DNA from: Torulaspora globosa
Lineage: Eukaryota; Ascomycota; Saccharomycetes; Saccharomycetales; Saccharomycetaceae
DNA: 64,000 nucleotides
Assembly (NCBI RefSeq): GCF_014133895.1
Contig: NC_050727.1
Location: 682,001 to 746,000, forward strand
Reading direction: 5' to 3'
Shown: positions 8,221 to 17,082 of the stretch, one piece after another
Layout of the letters: each line of letters starts with the position of its first letter
Numbering within the stretch: the stretch's first letter is position 1
Translations under genes and position numbers: made by a program
The notes under the pieces: generated by a model
What the model was told of the DNA's origin: nothing
Databases searched by the model: none
The model's input: the letters and a program-made list of their open reading frames with translations, nothing else

Positions 8221-10130
8221 ATGATGGCTTTTGAAAACTCTGGCAAAAGGCCTGCGCAAGATGTTGTGGTTAGTGCAATGGAATCCAAAAAGCGCAAGGT
8301 GGAGTTTTCCGATAAGATTACAATGCATACTGGGGACGATGACCACGATGATGCGAATATTTCAACCGAAATGTATAAGAGATTTGTCAAATCTGCATTG
8401 GACGAGTTAGAGAAAGTATGTTTTTGTTCTTTTGGTTATTCTCTTTTGCTTTTCAATTGATTCACTAACTAGAGTTTATTGCTTAGAACTCCAACACTCA
8501 AGTGGGATTGATAGCTAGTCAGGTTGCTCTTCCGAGAAAGAGTGAAGATCATGTCAGTCTGGCCAACCTCGATGTTCTGCTGGACGTGCTCTCCGATAAC
8601 ATCAGCAGGATTGAGACGTCTCGTGCATCTCCGTTGATACAATCTATCGTCCACTTGGAAAAATGGTGGGAGCTACCGTCGCAAACTCTAGGTAAATATA
8701 TATTTTTCATTAGAGTCCTGTGCTCGAGTATACCTAAATGGTGGCAAGACGTGTCAATGGTTCTGATATCGGGGTTCCACTTGCCACTTGAGATGACAGT
8801 CAGTCATCATGACATGCTGCGGTATTTCTTAAAGATGATTCCCTCATCTATGGGGTTCATTGATATATACATGCCCAAGTTCTTCCCTAGCAACAATGAT
8901 TCCTGTAAAAATTTGGTCAATTATGTTGCTAATCTGCTGAAATTTACCAGTTATTGCAAGGAATTGCAGTTCCAGGCCTGGTCCCTAATCATTGAAAGGG
9001 TTATTTCCTTGGACGTCGAGCTACAAAATGAATTGGATGAACTGGATGATGACATTGAGGATGAAGATTTAGATCTGGCGGACGACGAAGAAGCTGGGGA
9101 CGACGAAGAGGATGACGAAGAAGCAGTGGATGTAGAAACTCGAGATGATGATAAGGAAGATGACGTCGGGGAGGATGGTGAGATTGAGGGAGAAGAAGAG
9201 TACAATGTACAGGCCACTCAGAATATTAAGGATTTCTCGAAAAAACTGGACGCCATTTTAACCATGGTGACAGAATGTTTGAGGGAAAAGGTAACGCCTG
9301 AAAGTCTGAAATCCGGCGAAGGCGTCTCAGTCTTCAACACTATCACAACTCTATTCAAGACCCACGTTTTGCCCACATATTTCACAAGATCAGTTCAATA
9401 CATAATGTTCCACATTTCGCAGCACCAAATCGAGCTCATGGATTCGTTTCTGGTCACCCTTATCGACATATCTTTCTCACCCACAGAAACAGCAGAGACA
9501 AGGATCAAATCATTGCAATATCTGGGGTCTTTCATTGCGCGGGCTAAGAAACTCTCACGTACTCAAATCATATTTGTGGCGAGCTACCTGGCATCGTGGT
9601 TGAATCGTTACGTGCTAGAAAGAGAGGAAGAAGTAGATCAGCCAGGTGGCATGGACAGATTCAAGCATTTTTATGGCGCTTTCCAAGCCCTATGTTACAT
9701 TTTCTGCTTTAGACATACTCTCTTTAGAGATGCTGACGGCAACTGGGAATGCGAACTGGACAAATTTTTCCAAAGAATGGTCATATCCAAGTTCAACCCA
9801 CTCAAATATTGTAACGAGAATGTTATGCTAATGTTTGCACGCATTTCCCAGCATGAGGATCTGGCCTACTGCTTCAGCATCATCGAAAATAATAACAATC
9901 AGCGGCTGAGGGGCATTATTGGCAGAGGCGACAAAGAGCAAAAGGGCAGCGTGTATTCTTCAGCTGCAAGTACCTGGTCTTTGGCAACGAGGCAACAATT
10001 TATAGATTTGCAAAGCTACTTCCCCTACGATCCGCTAATTCTGGAGCGCTCCAAAGAGATAATGAAAGAGTTCTACATCGAGTGGAGCGAAGTCAGTGGA
10101 GAATACGAAAGTGACGGTCTTGAAGACTAG
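8221..10130 (+). CDS. RRN3: RNA polymerase I initiation factor Rrn3 (two exons)
   Basis: Exons 8221-8415 (65 codons) and 8487-10130 join in phase 0 to give 612 residues (S. cerevisiae Rrn3, 627). Rrn3 (TIF-IA) binds RNA polymerase I and makes it competent to start rRNA transcription at the core factor; it acts in the nucleolus. Exon 1 encodes MMAFENSGKRP and ends in ALDELEK; exon 2 resumes with NSNTQVGLIASQVALP, restoring the family sequence. HEAT-like helical repeats follow, with family blocks KWWQDVSM, HDMLRYFLKMIPSSMGF, QYLGSFIARAKKLSRTQ and FRDADGNWECELDKFFQRM. A long acidic Asp/Glu tract lies at about 240-300. If the intron is kept, translation stops after 79 codons. Confidence 0.93.
8416..8486 (+). 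other. Spliceosomal intron in RRN3 (71 nt)
   Basis: The 5' splice site GTATGT is at 8416-8421, the branch site CACTAAC at 8463-8469 (one base from TACTAAC) and the 3' splice site TTAG ends at 8486, 18 nt after the branch A. Removing 71 nt joins Lys65 to Asn66 and rebuilds the conserved Rrn3 sequence. As far as I know S. cerevisiae RRN3 has no intron. Confidence 0.9.
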
Positions 10131-10246
10131 CCTGGATCAATATTAAAATGCATCTAATACCAAATTCTTTGTCATATATATAGATAATGGTCTTATTATG
10201 AGCCAACGACGTCCTTAGTGATAGCTAAGGATTAGGCTATCTACTG

Positions 10247-12046
10247 ATGGGTTCAAGAAGTCCATCATTGCAACGGATCAGAAATGCTGGGTCCTTGAGA
10301 GCTTGCAAGTACTTATGGTTATTTCTGATGGCCATCGAGTTTCATAGCGATGACGTGCAAATGATTTTTGCTGGTGATATTGCCAAGAAGCTAGAAGATT
10401 CTTATCCTGTTCCGCCGAATGTCGATGATTCCGGAACCATCAGTTTAGCCTTCCTCATAAGCTTATCAGTCACATTTGCACTCCTGATGGTTGTTTTGGT
10501 TATAATAGCTATTTACGTGACGTTTTGTGGAGCTGATGAAGCTGAGTATGATGAAGAAACTGGTGGCACAAGCGGTGCAGCGGGGCCGTTTCATTCTCTG
10601 TTTAGTAAGAAACGCAATGCCATTCTTTTGGACTCATCTTTCACTTCAGCAGGGCAATTTGATGATGATGCGCTGCTGCAGGAGCAGGAAGCTACAGAGT
10701 TACCGAAGATGTCGCCCTTTGAGCTCGACCTCTATAACCGGGCCAAGGAGTTCCAAAAGGTCAATCCTCCGAATGTGAAGGAATTTGGTACTTTTACTAA
10801 TGAAAGCGACTTGCAGTTTATCAGGGACCGCGGCATACAAAGCTATAGTTTCTTACCAAGCATTAATGACAACACTGATGTGGAGGGGAATTTCCTGCCA
10901 AGTTTTCTCATACAGGATAAACTTGACATTACGTTCACGAAGTACAATAAAAGTTCTTCTGCAATCATGAACTATCCTCTCCCTTTTAACAGGAAGGATG
11001 CAGTTTATTTTGAAGTCAAGGTTTTCAGACATCCAAGTGATTCCAATGCGATTTTCAGTATAGGCTTAATGACGTTTCCTTATCCCTACTTCAGAATACC
11101 TGGCATGTCACTGTTTTCAATAGCGTACGAGTCTACCGGCAAGCTGAGGATAAACAACCCATTCATGGCCAGCACTTTACTGCCAAAGTTGCAGGAAGGA
11201 GATGTTGTGGGATTTGGGTACAGGTTCAGGACAGGTACGATTTTCATTACTCACAACGGGAAACGGTTGATAGATGTGACGCAGAATGTTGGAATCGACT
11301 TATTCGTAGGAATTGGGTCTCTAAATGCTGCGTTTACGCGCACTTACACAAGGGACGGATTGCTGGAAGATCCAGATAATATCGAGATGCGTGAAGGTTT
11401 ATCGGAAGGAAGAGAAGTAGAATTACCACCGGATCTACAGCGTGTGCATGACGTTGCGGCGCCAGACGCGCCCGAATCTGACGAAGTTGAATTACACGTT
11501 AACTTGGGGCAAGTCGGCTTCGTGTTCATCGAAGCAAACGTCAAGAAATACGGGTTTGGGAGCGTATATGGGGAAATAGGCATACCGCCATCTTACAACG
11601 GTAATGAGACCAAGACGGACACGATACTGCAAAAGGGTGCAGATATACCGCCAGAATACTCCGATACGACAGGTCCAGACGAGTTTTTCGGGAACATACA
11701 CATCAACAGCGGTGGTTCTGCAACGGCAAGCTCATCCAACTTGCTGGCACCTAGGACTGGCAGACTGCTTTCGGCTATACCGGAAATTGCTGAAAGTGAT
11801 CTGGAAAGGTACGAAAGAAACTCTTCTGCCTACGATCAAGAGTATAACCACAGTCTTATGACGAACGAAAACGTTGGCCTCAGTCGCCTGTCGTCGGTCG
11901 AATCTGCGGAGAGCGACAACAAGGCTGGTCAGACATCGGCGCGACACAATGAGAGGACACCGCTAATCAATCGCCAACCTTTGAACCGCGATGACGACAA
12001 ACACAAGAGAAAGAGGCGGAAGAGAAAGAAGAGATCCAAAAAATAA
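10247..12046 (+). CDS. SSH4: Ssh4-like Rsp5 ubiquitin-ligase adaptor, SPRY-domain membrane protein
   Basis: 599 residues (S. cerevisiae Ssh4, 579). Known Ssh4 is an endosome/vacuole membrane protein that brings the ubiquitin ligase Rsp5 to cargo for sorting into multivesicular bodies. One membrane segment lies at about 65-94 (LAFLISLSVTFALLMVV). A B30.2/SPRY domain at about 190-370 includes YFEVKVFRHP, FSIGLMTFPYPYF, VVGFGYRF and THNGKRL. Two PY motifs that bind Rsp5 WW domains are visible: PPSY at 447-450 and PPEY at 468-471. The C-terminus is very basic (KRKRRKRKKRSKK). Its 3' end faces SRP21 75 bp away. Position between RRN3 and SRP21 matches YKL124W. Confidence 0.9.
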   Translation: MGSRSPSLQRIRNAGSLRACKYLWLFLMAIEFHSDDVQMIFAGDIAKKLEDSYPVPPNVDDSGTISLAFLISLSVTFALLMVVLVIIAIYVTFCGADEAEYDEETGGTSGAAGPFHSLFSKKRNAILLDSSFTSAGQFDDDALLQEQEATELPKMSPFELDLYNRAKEFQKVNPPNVKEFGTFTNESDLQFIRDRGIQSYSFLPSINDNTDVEGNFLPSFLIQDKLDITFTKYNKSSSAIMNYPLPFNRKDAVYFEVKVFRHPSDSNAIFSIGLMTFPYPYFRIPGMSLFSIAYESTGKLRINNPFMASTLLPKLQEGDVVGFGYRFRTGTIFITHNGKRLIDVTQNVGIDLFVGIGSLNAAFTRTYTRDGLLEDPDNIEMREGLSEGREVELPPDLQRVHDVAAPDAPESDEVELHVNLGQVGFVFIEANVKKYGFGSVYGEIGIPPSYNGNETKTDTILQKGADIPPEYSDTTGPDEFFGNIHINSGGSATASSSNLLAPRTGRLLSAIPEIAESDLERYERNSSAYDQEYNHSLMTNENVGLSRLSSVESAESDNKAGQTSARHNERTPLINRQPLNRDDDKHKRKRRKRKKRSKK

Positions 12047-12121
12047 TTCCGTATCTCTTCGACGATAATTTGGGACTTTTTAATATGGGGGAACGCTTTA
12101 TAATGACAATTACATAAGGTA

Positions 12122-12583
12122 TTAACGTCTTTTTTTACCTTTATTCTTATTCTTATTCTTTTTCTTCGAGCTCTCCAACGACTGTTCTTTCTGCTCTACA
12201 ACAGGCACATGTTCTTTGACCTCTGTGTTGACTATCAAAGTACTCAGCCCAACTACATCCCTGGACTTTGCCTCCTTCTTGCTTTTCTTCCCATTCTCCC
12301 TCGATGCTGGCTTGCACACTCGTTTTTCGATCTTCCCTCGAGTGATAGTAACGCCTCTGGGCCCCAAAGCACTCAGCAATCTCGACACGTCCTTGCTTTT
12401 GTTGGTCTTGAACTTATAACAACTCGACAGGTGAGCATTATGTGTTTTGAACGAAACAACTGGCTTCTTCTTGCTAGACTGCGGTTTCCACTTGTAAGAT
12501 ATCGAGAGAATTGTCTGTGATGGATTCACCTCGAACAACTGCACGCTGTTTGTGATAAACGTATCAATCGGCTTAACTGACAT
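12122..12583 (-). CDS. SRP21: Signal recognition particle subunit Srp21
   Basis: 153 residues. The yeast SRP subunit related to mammalian SRP9; it binds the Alu part of the SRP RNA and helps target nascent secretory proteins to the ER. The conserved core MSVKPIDTFITNSVQLFEVN, FKTHNAHLSSCYKFKTNKSKDVSRLL and GPRGVTITRGKIEK fits Srp21, and the C-terminus is a lysine-rich tail (KKKNKNKNKGKKRR). The frame continues 31 codons upstream, but the family N-terminus MSVKPID starts at the ATG at 12581-12583, so I chose that start. Shares a divergent promoter with DGR2. Confidence 0.93.
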   Translation of the reverse strand: MSVKPIDTFITNSVQLFEVNPSQTILSISYKWKPQSSKKKPVVSFKTHNAHLSSCYKFKTNKSKDVSRLLSALGPRGVTITRGKIEKRVCKPASRENGKKSKKEAKSRDVVGLSTLIVNTEVKEHVPVVEQKEQSLESSKKKNKNKNKGKKRR

Positions 12584-12960
12584 CGATTCCAATATCCAAC
12601 ACAGCCAAGATAACCTCCTATTGTGAGCACTCCTATTGTGAGTCCTTGCAGTGTAGCTGACGAAATGTACTGCCATGCGCTTAGCGAAAATTACGCCTCT
12701 ATGAAAGGTGATTAGCTAAACAGGGTCCACCTTTCAAAGAGACCAGCCATAGCCAACAAACAGGGCTTGGCAATCTGAAGCTGGAAGTACAAGCCTGGCG
12801 TTAACGGTATATCTGGTTTTGAATCGGGGATATATCAGGAAGAGGTCTTTTTGGTTGACATGAATCAAACGAAATTAAGGGTTCTTTAATCTTCATCATT
12901 CATTGCAATTGCTAAAGGAAAGGAAAGTGGTAGGATTACTCGGGCTTCGTGAGGTCTGTG
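12584..12960. promoter_or_regulatory. Divergent SRP21/DGR2 promoter with a 9-bp inverted repeat
   Basis: A 377 bp bidirectional promoter without a gene. TGAAAGGTG at 12702-12710 is repeated inverted as CACCTTTCA at 12728-12736, with a 17 nt spacer. I do not know a factor for it. A TATA-like GATATATC is near 12828. Confidence 0.4.
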
Positions 12961-15492
12961 ATGAATCGGACTAAATCAGGAACTAAGGATGAAGGGAATG
13001 GCGTAAAATTGAAGCGTAGCGGTAGCAAGAGGCGATCTGGAGAAAAGAACAGAAGTTCTGGTGGCGAAAGCGTTCGAAGTGGGACTCTCAATGGATCTAC
13101 AGTAGCTTCTGTTGCATCTCACGACGACGAACATAGTATTTCGAGTACTAACAAAGAATTCTCGGCTGATATTCAACCGGTAACGTTCGACGTTAAGCTG
13201 ACACCAGAAGAAAGTGAGTCAAGAGAGATAGGGCGTCAGCATGCAGATACGCTATCGAAAGTGAGGGAAAAGCTGTCGAAAGGGTCGGGTCGCAATTATA
13301 GCTCTACGCTGCCCAATTTCCTGCGGTCCATCGACAGGCGACAATACGAGAAATATCTGAAAGAACCGCATCACATAAAACTGGTGAAAAGGAGCCGGCA
13401 GCTGAAACAGTTCAGAAGATTGTTTTTAGCTCAGGAGTTACATGCATACGAATTGAGCGAGGGCAAGGAAACGGCGAAGCGAAAAGTTTCGCTGTTGAAG
13501 CAGGACTCGTCGCAAAACGCAATTTGGGTCACGAAGTTCAGCTTAGGCGGTAGATTTATGGCGACAGGGGGCAAGGATGGGACTTTATGTTTGTGGAAGG
13601 TCATTGGATCCCCGGCGGAAAGGTGGGAACTGGACGCTTCCCAGGAATCGCGGAACGCGTTTAAAGCGAAGTCGCGGTTGATCAAGCAACAAATACTAGG
13701 CGGCACACCAGGCGGTTCCATCAAAGACGAGGCTAAGGCTAGCCCGGGTGTTACGAAGGCAAATCCGACTAATCTGTATGCGCCCGTTTTCCATCCTAAT
13801 CCTCACAAGAAGTTTAAAGAGCATACAGCAGACATACTCGACATGGATTGGTCCAAGAATAATTTCCTAGCAACGTCATCTATGGATAAGTCCGTTCGCC
13901 TGTGGCATCCAGACCGGTCTACTTCATTGAAAGCCTTCCACCATCCGGACTTCGTTACATGCGTTCTGTTTCATCCGTCAGACGATCGTTTCCTCATCAC
14001 TGGCTGTCTCGATCACAAATGCAGACTGTGGTCGATACTCGAAGGTGAAGTCGTTTTTGAGTTTGACTGTCAGGATCTGGTGACTTCAATGACGATCTCA
14101 GGAAGTGAAGGAGAGTACACAATAGTTGGAACCTTCAATGGTTACGTTATCGTGCTCGCCACTCGTGGATTGGATTTTGTTTCGTCCTTCCATGTGGTCG
14201 ATAAGACCACACAAGTGGAAGAGGCCGGAACCAGACTGTTATCTTCTGGCTCGAAGACACACCATGGACCACGCCTTACCTGCTTACAGTGTTACAAAGA
14301 TCCGGCCGATGATTCTTTGAGATTAGTGGTAACATCTAATGACTCGCGAATAAGGGTCTTTAATCTGAAAACCAAGAAATGCTTGGAAGTCTTGAGAGGA
14401 TTCGAGAGTGGTACATCTCAGCATAAGGCCCAGTTGACTTTTTTGGAGGGGAATGAACCGGTGCTTGTTTGCGGCAGTGACGATCATTGGGCCTATTCTT
14501 GGAAATTGCAGTCAGCCAATTCATCATCAATTGCGAAAGAGGGCGCAAAGCAAACCAAGATCGGGGGTCTGAGAGATTTTCTAAGCCATCCTCTACATCA
14601 CAACGGCGACCATTCCAAAAATCGGCAACATCAGCATGGTTCTCTACATCTCAAAACTCTTTTACCACATTCTCACGGCTCCTCGTCGGATCAGCCGATC
14701 AAGAACAGCGATTTCATATGTTTTCACGCCCATCATAATCCAGTCACCACAGCGATTCTAGCGCCCCCAGAGACCAGCAAGACATTATCGCTTTCCAATG
14801 ACCTCATATGCGACATATCTTTAGAGTTCTTCAGACAGTCAGACACTCTAGCCTTTCTCGGTAGTAAAAAGGACGAGTCTTCCGATTCGGACCAGTCCTC
14901 CATTGAACACAATGATGTGGATGGAAGTTCTTCGGTGACCACCGGAAGTGGCGATAATGACGGTCGCACATCGCCCAGTACCGTGGCTGCTATAGGAAGC
15001 ATAATGGTAACCACCGACACCGAGGGTTTAATTCGTGTGTTTCGTGCCGATATGCCCAAGAATATACGAGAACGTGTTCTGGAGAGACTAAATGACTTGG
15101 GCCGCGAGAACAATAATAGCGGCGACGTACTGACCACGTACGGCTCTGCAGATCGACTTGCCGTTGCAAAAAAACATCCAAGCAGTTTGCTCGGCCTCAG
15201 TAAGTTGGCCGCCGCCGCTGTGCAGTGTCCCGATGAAATTCTCGGTGCCTCCCGTCTGAAGCCCAACTCAGTGCTGAGGAATCCATTGTTCAACTATTCG
15301 AGCGGCAGTCTAAACTCTACGAGAACAAGAGGTAGTGGATCTTCTAACGGTAAGAACGGCTCGATGCCGGGGCTAAGATGCGACGTGTGCAATGGCACTA
15401 ATTTCAACGTGCTGTCGAATTCCCCTTCCATCACAGGTGAAGCGGGATACTCCTGCGCAGACTGCGGAAATATACTTAACAACTTCAGATAA
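12961..15492 (+). CDS. DGR2: Dgr2/YMR102C-type WD40-repeat protein
   Basis: 843 residues (S. cerevisiae Dgr2 852, Ymr102c 834). Loss of DGR2 gives 2-deoxyglucose resistance in S. cerevisiae; the biochemical role is unknown. The N-terminus (1-150) is Ser/Lys-rich. WD40-type blades follow from about 185: FMATGGKDGTLCLW, HTADILDMDWSKNNFLATSS, DKSVRLWHPD, CVLFHPSDDRFLITGCLDHKCRLW and LRLVVTSNDSRIRVF. The C-terminus has two Cys pairs, CDVC (807-810) and CADC (832-835), like a small zinc ribbon. The frame opens earlier only through a GTG at 12949; the first ATG is 12961. Single copy of a gene duplicated in S. cerevisiae. Confidence 0.88.
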   Translation: MNRTKSGTKDEGNGVKLKRSGSKRRSGEKNRSSGGESVRSGTLNGSTVASVASHDDEHSISSTNKEFSADIQPVTFDVKLTPEESESREIGRQHADTLSKVREKLSKGSGRNYSSTLPNFLRSIDRRQYEKYLKEPHHIKLVKRSRQLKQFRRLFLAQELHAYELSEGKETAKRKVSLLKQDSSQNAIWVTKFSLGGRFMATGGKDGTLCLWKVIGSPAERWELDASQESRNAFKAKSRLIKQQILGGTPGGSIKDEAKASPGVTKANPTNLYAPVFHPNPHKKFKEHTADILDMDWSKNNFLATSSMDKSVRLWHPDRSTSLKAFHHPDFVTCVLFHPSDDRFLITGCLDHKCRLWSILEGEVVFEFDCQDLVTSMTISGSEGEYTIVGTFNGYVIVLATRGLDFVSSFHVVDKTTQVEEAGTRLLSSGSKTHHGPRLTCLQCYKDPADDSLRLVVTSNDSRIRVFNLKTKKCLEVLRGFESGTSQHKAQLTFLEGNEPVLVCGSDDHWAYSWKLQSANSSSIAKEGAKQTKIGGLRDFLSHPLHHNGDHSKNRQHQHGSLHLKTLLPHSHGSSSDQPIKNSDFICFHAHHNPVTTAILAPPETSKTLSLSNDLICDISLEFFRQSDTLAFLGSKKDESSDSDQSSIEHNDVDGSSSVTTGSGDNDGRTSPSTVAAIGSIMVTTDTEGLIRVFRADMPKNIRERVLERLNDLGRENNNSGDVLTTYGSADRLAVAKKHPSSLLGLSKLAAAAVQCPDEILGASRLKPNSVLRNPLFNYSSGSLNSTRTRGSGSSNGKNGSMPGLRCDVCNGTNFNVLSNSPSITGEAGYSCADCGNILNNFR

Positions 15493-15802
15493 ACGTTGTC
15501 AACCGGCCGTCTGGAGCATAAAGCCCTTCAATGCATTTGACATAGACACAATACGGCGATCTAGATGACTCAATTGAAGATTTAGTCTACAGATCGACTG
15601 AAGGCCGGTACCGGCCCGGTCTTGGTGCCAAGCGATAAATTTAAAGTTTGGAAATGACGAAAAGAAAGATTGAAAAACCAGCTTCTCACCTCATGCCACC
15701 TCATGCCATTATATAATATGGATTAATGTATCTAAGACTCGATTTAAATCTCTTGATTGATCTTGTGCAGCGATAGGTAAGACGGCCTGAGATAGCGTCA
15801 GT
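15493..15802. other. DGR2 3' flank and OAC1 promoter
   Basis: A 310 bp tandem intergenic space. Its main feature is the Leu3 palindrome at 15604-15615. The rest shows no gene. Confidence 0.5.
15604..15615 (+). promoter_or_regulatory. Leu3 binding site upstream of OAC1
   Basis: GCCGGTACCGGC, a perfect 12-bp palindrome containing the Leu3 consensus CCGGNNCCGG, about 190 nt before the OAC1 start. In S. cerevisiae OAC1 is a Leu3 target, since the carrier exports alpha-isopropylmalate, the Leu3 co-activator. Confidence 0.75.
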
Positions 15803-16774
15803 ATGGCTGAAAGTAAAGGCAATGGAGGCAAAGTTATAGAGAAGAGCGCAGCTCAAAAAGTGACCAAATTCGGTTCTTTCGTTGCCGGAGGTTTAGCAGC
15901 ATGTATTGCCGTCACTGTAACGAACCCAATTGAGTTGGTCAAGATCAGAATGCAACTGCAGGGCGAGCTGTCTTCAAGCGTGCAAAGAATTTACAAGAAT
16001 CCATTACAAGGAATGGCAGTGATCTTCAAAAATGAGGGTATCAGAGGTCTCCAGAAAGGTCTGGTAGCGGCGTACATCTACCAGATATGTTTAAATGGCT
16101 CTAGGCTGGGATTTTACGAACCTATGAGAGGGTTCCTGAACAAGACATTCTATCCGGAAGAAGAACCACACAAGGTTCAAAACGCTACGATTAACGTCGT
16201 GTCTGGTGCCGCTTCAGGAATCATTGGTGCCGTTCTCGGTTCCCCCCTCTTCCTGGTCAAGACGAGACTGCAATCATACTCGGAATTCATCAAAATCGGT
16301 GAGCAGACCCACTACACAGGTGTCTGGAACGGCCTGAGGACGATCTACGCCAAGGAAGGTTTCAAAGGCCTGTACCGCGGCGTGGACGCTGCCATCCTCA
16401 GAACAGGTGCTGGTTCATCCGTGCAATTGCCCATCTACAACACCGCAAAGCATTTCTTGCTAAACAACGATCTGATGAAAGATGGCACTGCGCTGCATCT
16501 GACAGCTAGTACGATCTCCGGTATCGGGGTCGCGGTGGTCATGAACCCATGGGATGTGATCCTGACCAGAATTTACAACCAGAAAGGTAACCTGTACAAG
16601 GGACCGCTGGATTGTTTCATCAAAACCGTCAGAATCGAGGGTGTCTCTGCCCTCTACAAGGGATTCGAGGCTCAAGTGTTCAGAATCGCCCCCCACACGA
16701 TCATATGCCTAACCTTCATGGAGCAAACCATGAAGCTGGTCTACAACATAGAGAAGAGAGTCCTGGGCCACTGA
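15803..16774 (+). CDS. OAC1: Mitochondrial oxaloacetate / alpha-isopropylmalate carrier Oac1
   Basis: 323 residues (S. cerevisiae Oac1, 324). An inner mitochondrial membrane carrier for oxaloacetate, sulfate and alpha-isopropylmalate, supporting leucine synthesis and anaplerosis. Three mitochondrial-carrier repeats are plain, each with the Px[DE]xx[KR]-type signature: NPIELVKIRMQLQG, SPLFLVKTRLQSY and NPWDVILTRIYNQ. Six membrane helices are expected. The blocks GSRLGFYEP, GAGSSVQLPIYNTAK and HTIICLTFMEQTMKL distinguish Oac1 from other carriers. A Leu3 palindrome upstream supports leucine-pathway regulation. Confidence 0.95.
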   Translation: MAESKGNGGKVIEKSAAQKVTKFGSFVAGGLAACIAVTVTNPIELVKIRMQLQGELSSSVQRIYKNPLQGMAVIFKNEGIRGLQKGLVAAYIYQICLNGSRLGFYEPMRGFLNKTFYPEEEPHKVQNATINVVSGAASGIIGAVLGSPLFLVKTRLQSYSEFIKIGEQTHYTGVWNGLRTIYAKEGFKGLYRGVDAAILRTGAGSSVQLPIYNTAKHFLLNNDLMKDGTALHLTASTISGIGVAVVMNPWDVILTRIYNQKGNLYKGPLDCFIKTVRIEGVSALYKGFEAQVFRIAPHTIICLTFMEQTMKLVYNIEKRVLGH

Positions 16775-17082
16775 ATCTAAGCAAGAGACACGCCCGCCCC
16801 ATAATCTGCATCGCAGGAAAGGCTGCACTTGATAAAGACTACATAGATCTCCTGAGGAGCTATTGTATTAAGTATGAAGGTTTAAAAGACTCGTAAGAAT
16901 GGTATTTGGTTCTTTGCTGACTTCGTATCTCTAGTTTATATAGGATCTCATCGGCTCATCGCCTTTACGGGGGGCAGACAGGCGGCTAAGGTGTTGTCAA
17001 GATTAACCATTTACTAGCTTAGAACATAACAATCGTTCCATCGCAAGGTGGCTGGTGCTGGAACTGCTAGACTAAGACGAAT
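16775..17082. other. OAC1 3' flank and SRT1 promoter
   Basis: A 308 bp tandem intergenic space. A TATATA-like sequence is near 16937. No gene or recognised operator was found. Confidence 0.5.

Noticed and set aside
9030..9200. GAT/GAA-rich stretch as a microsatellite
   Set aside because: It encodes the conserved acidic tract of Rrn3 with mixed codons rather than a pure repeat.
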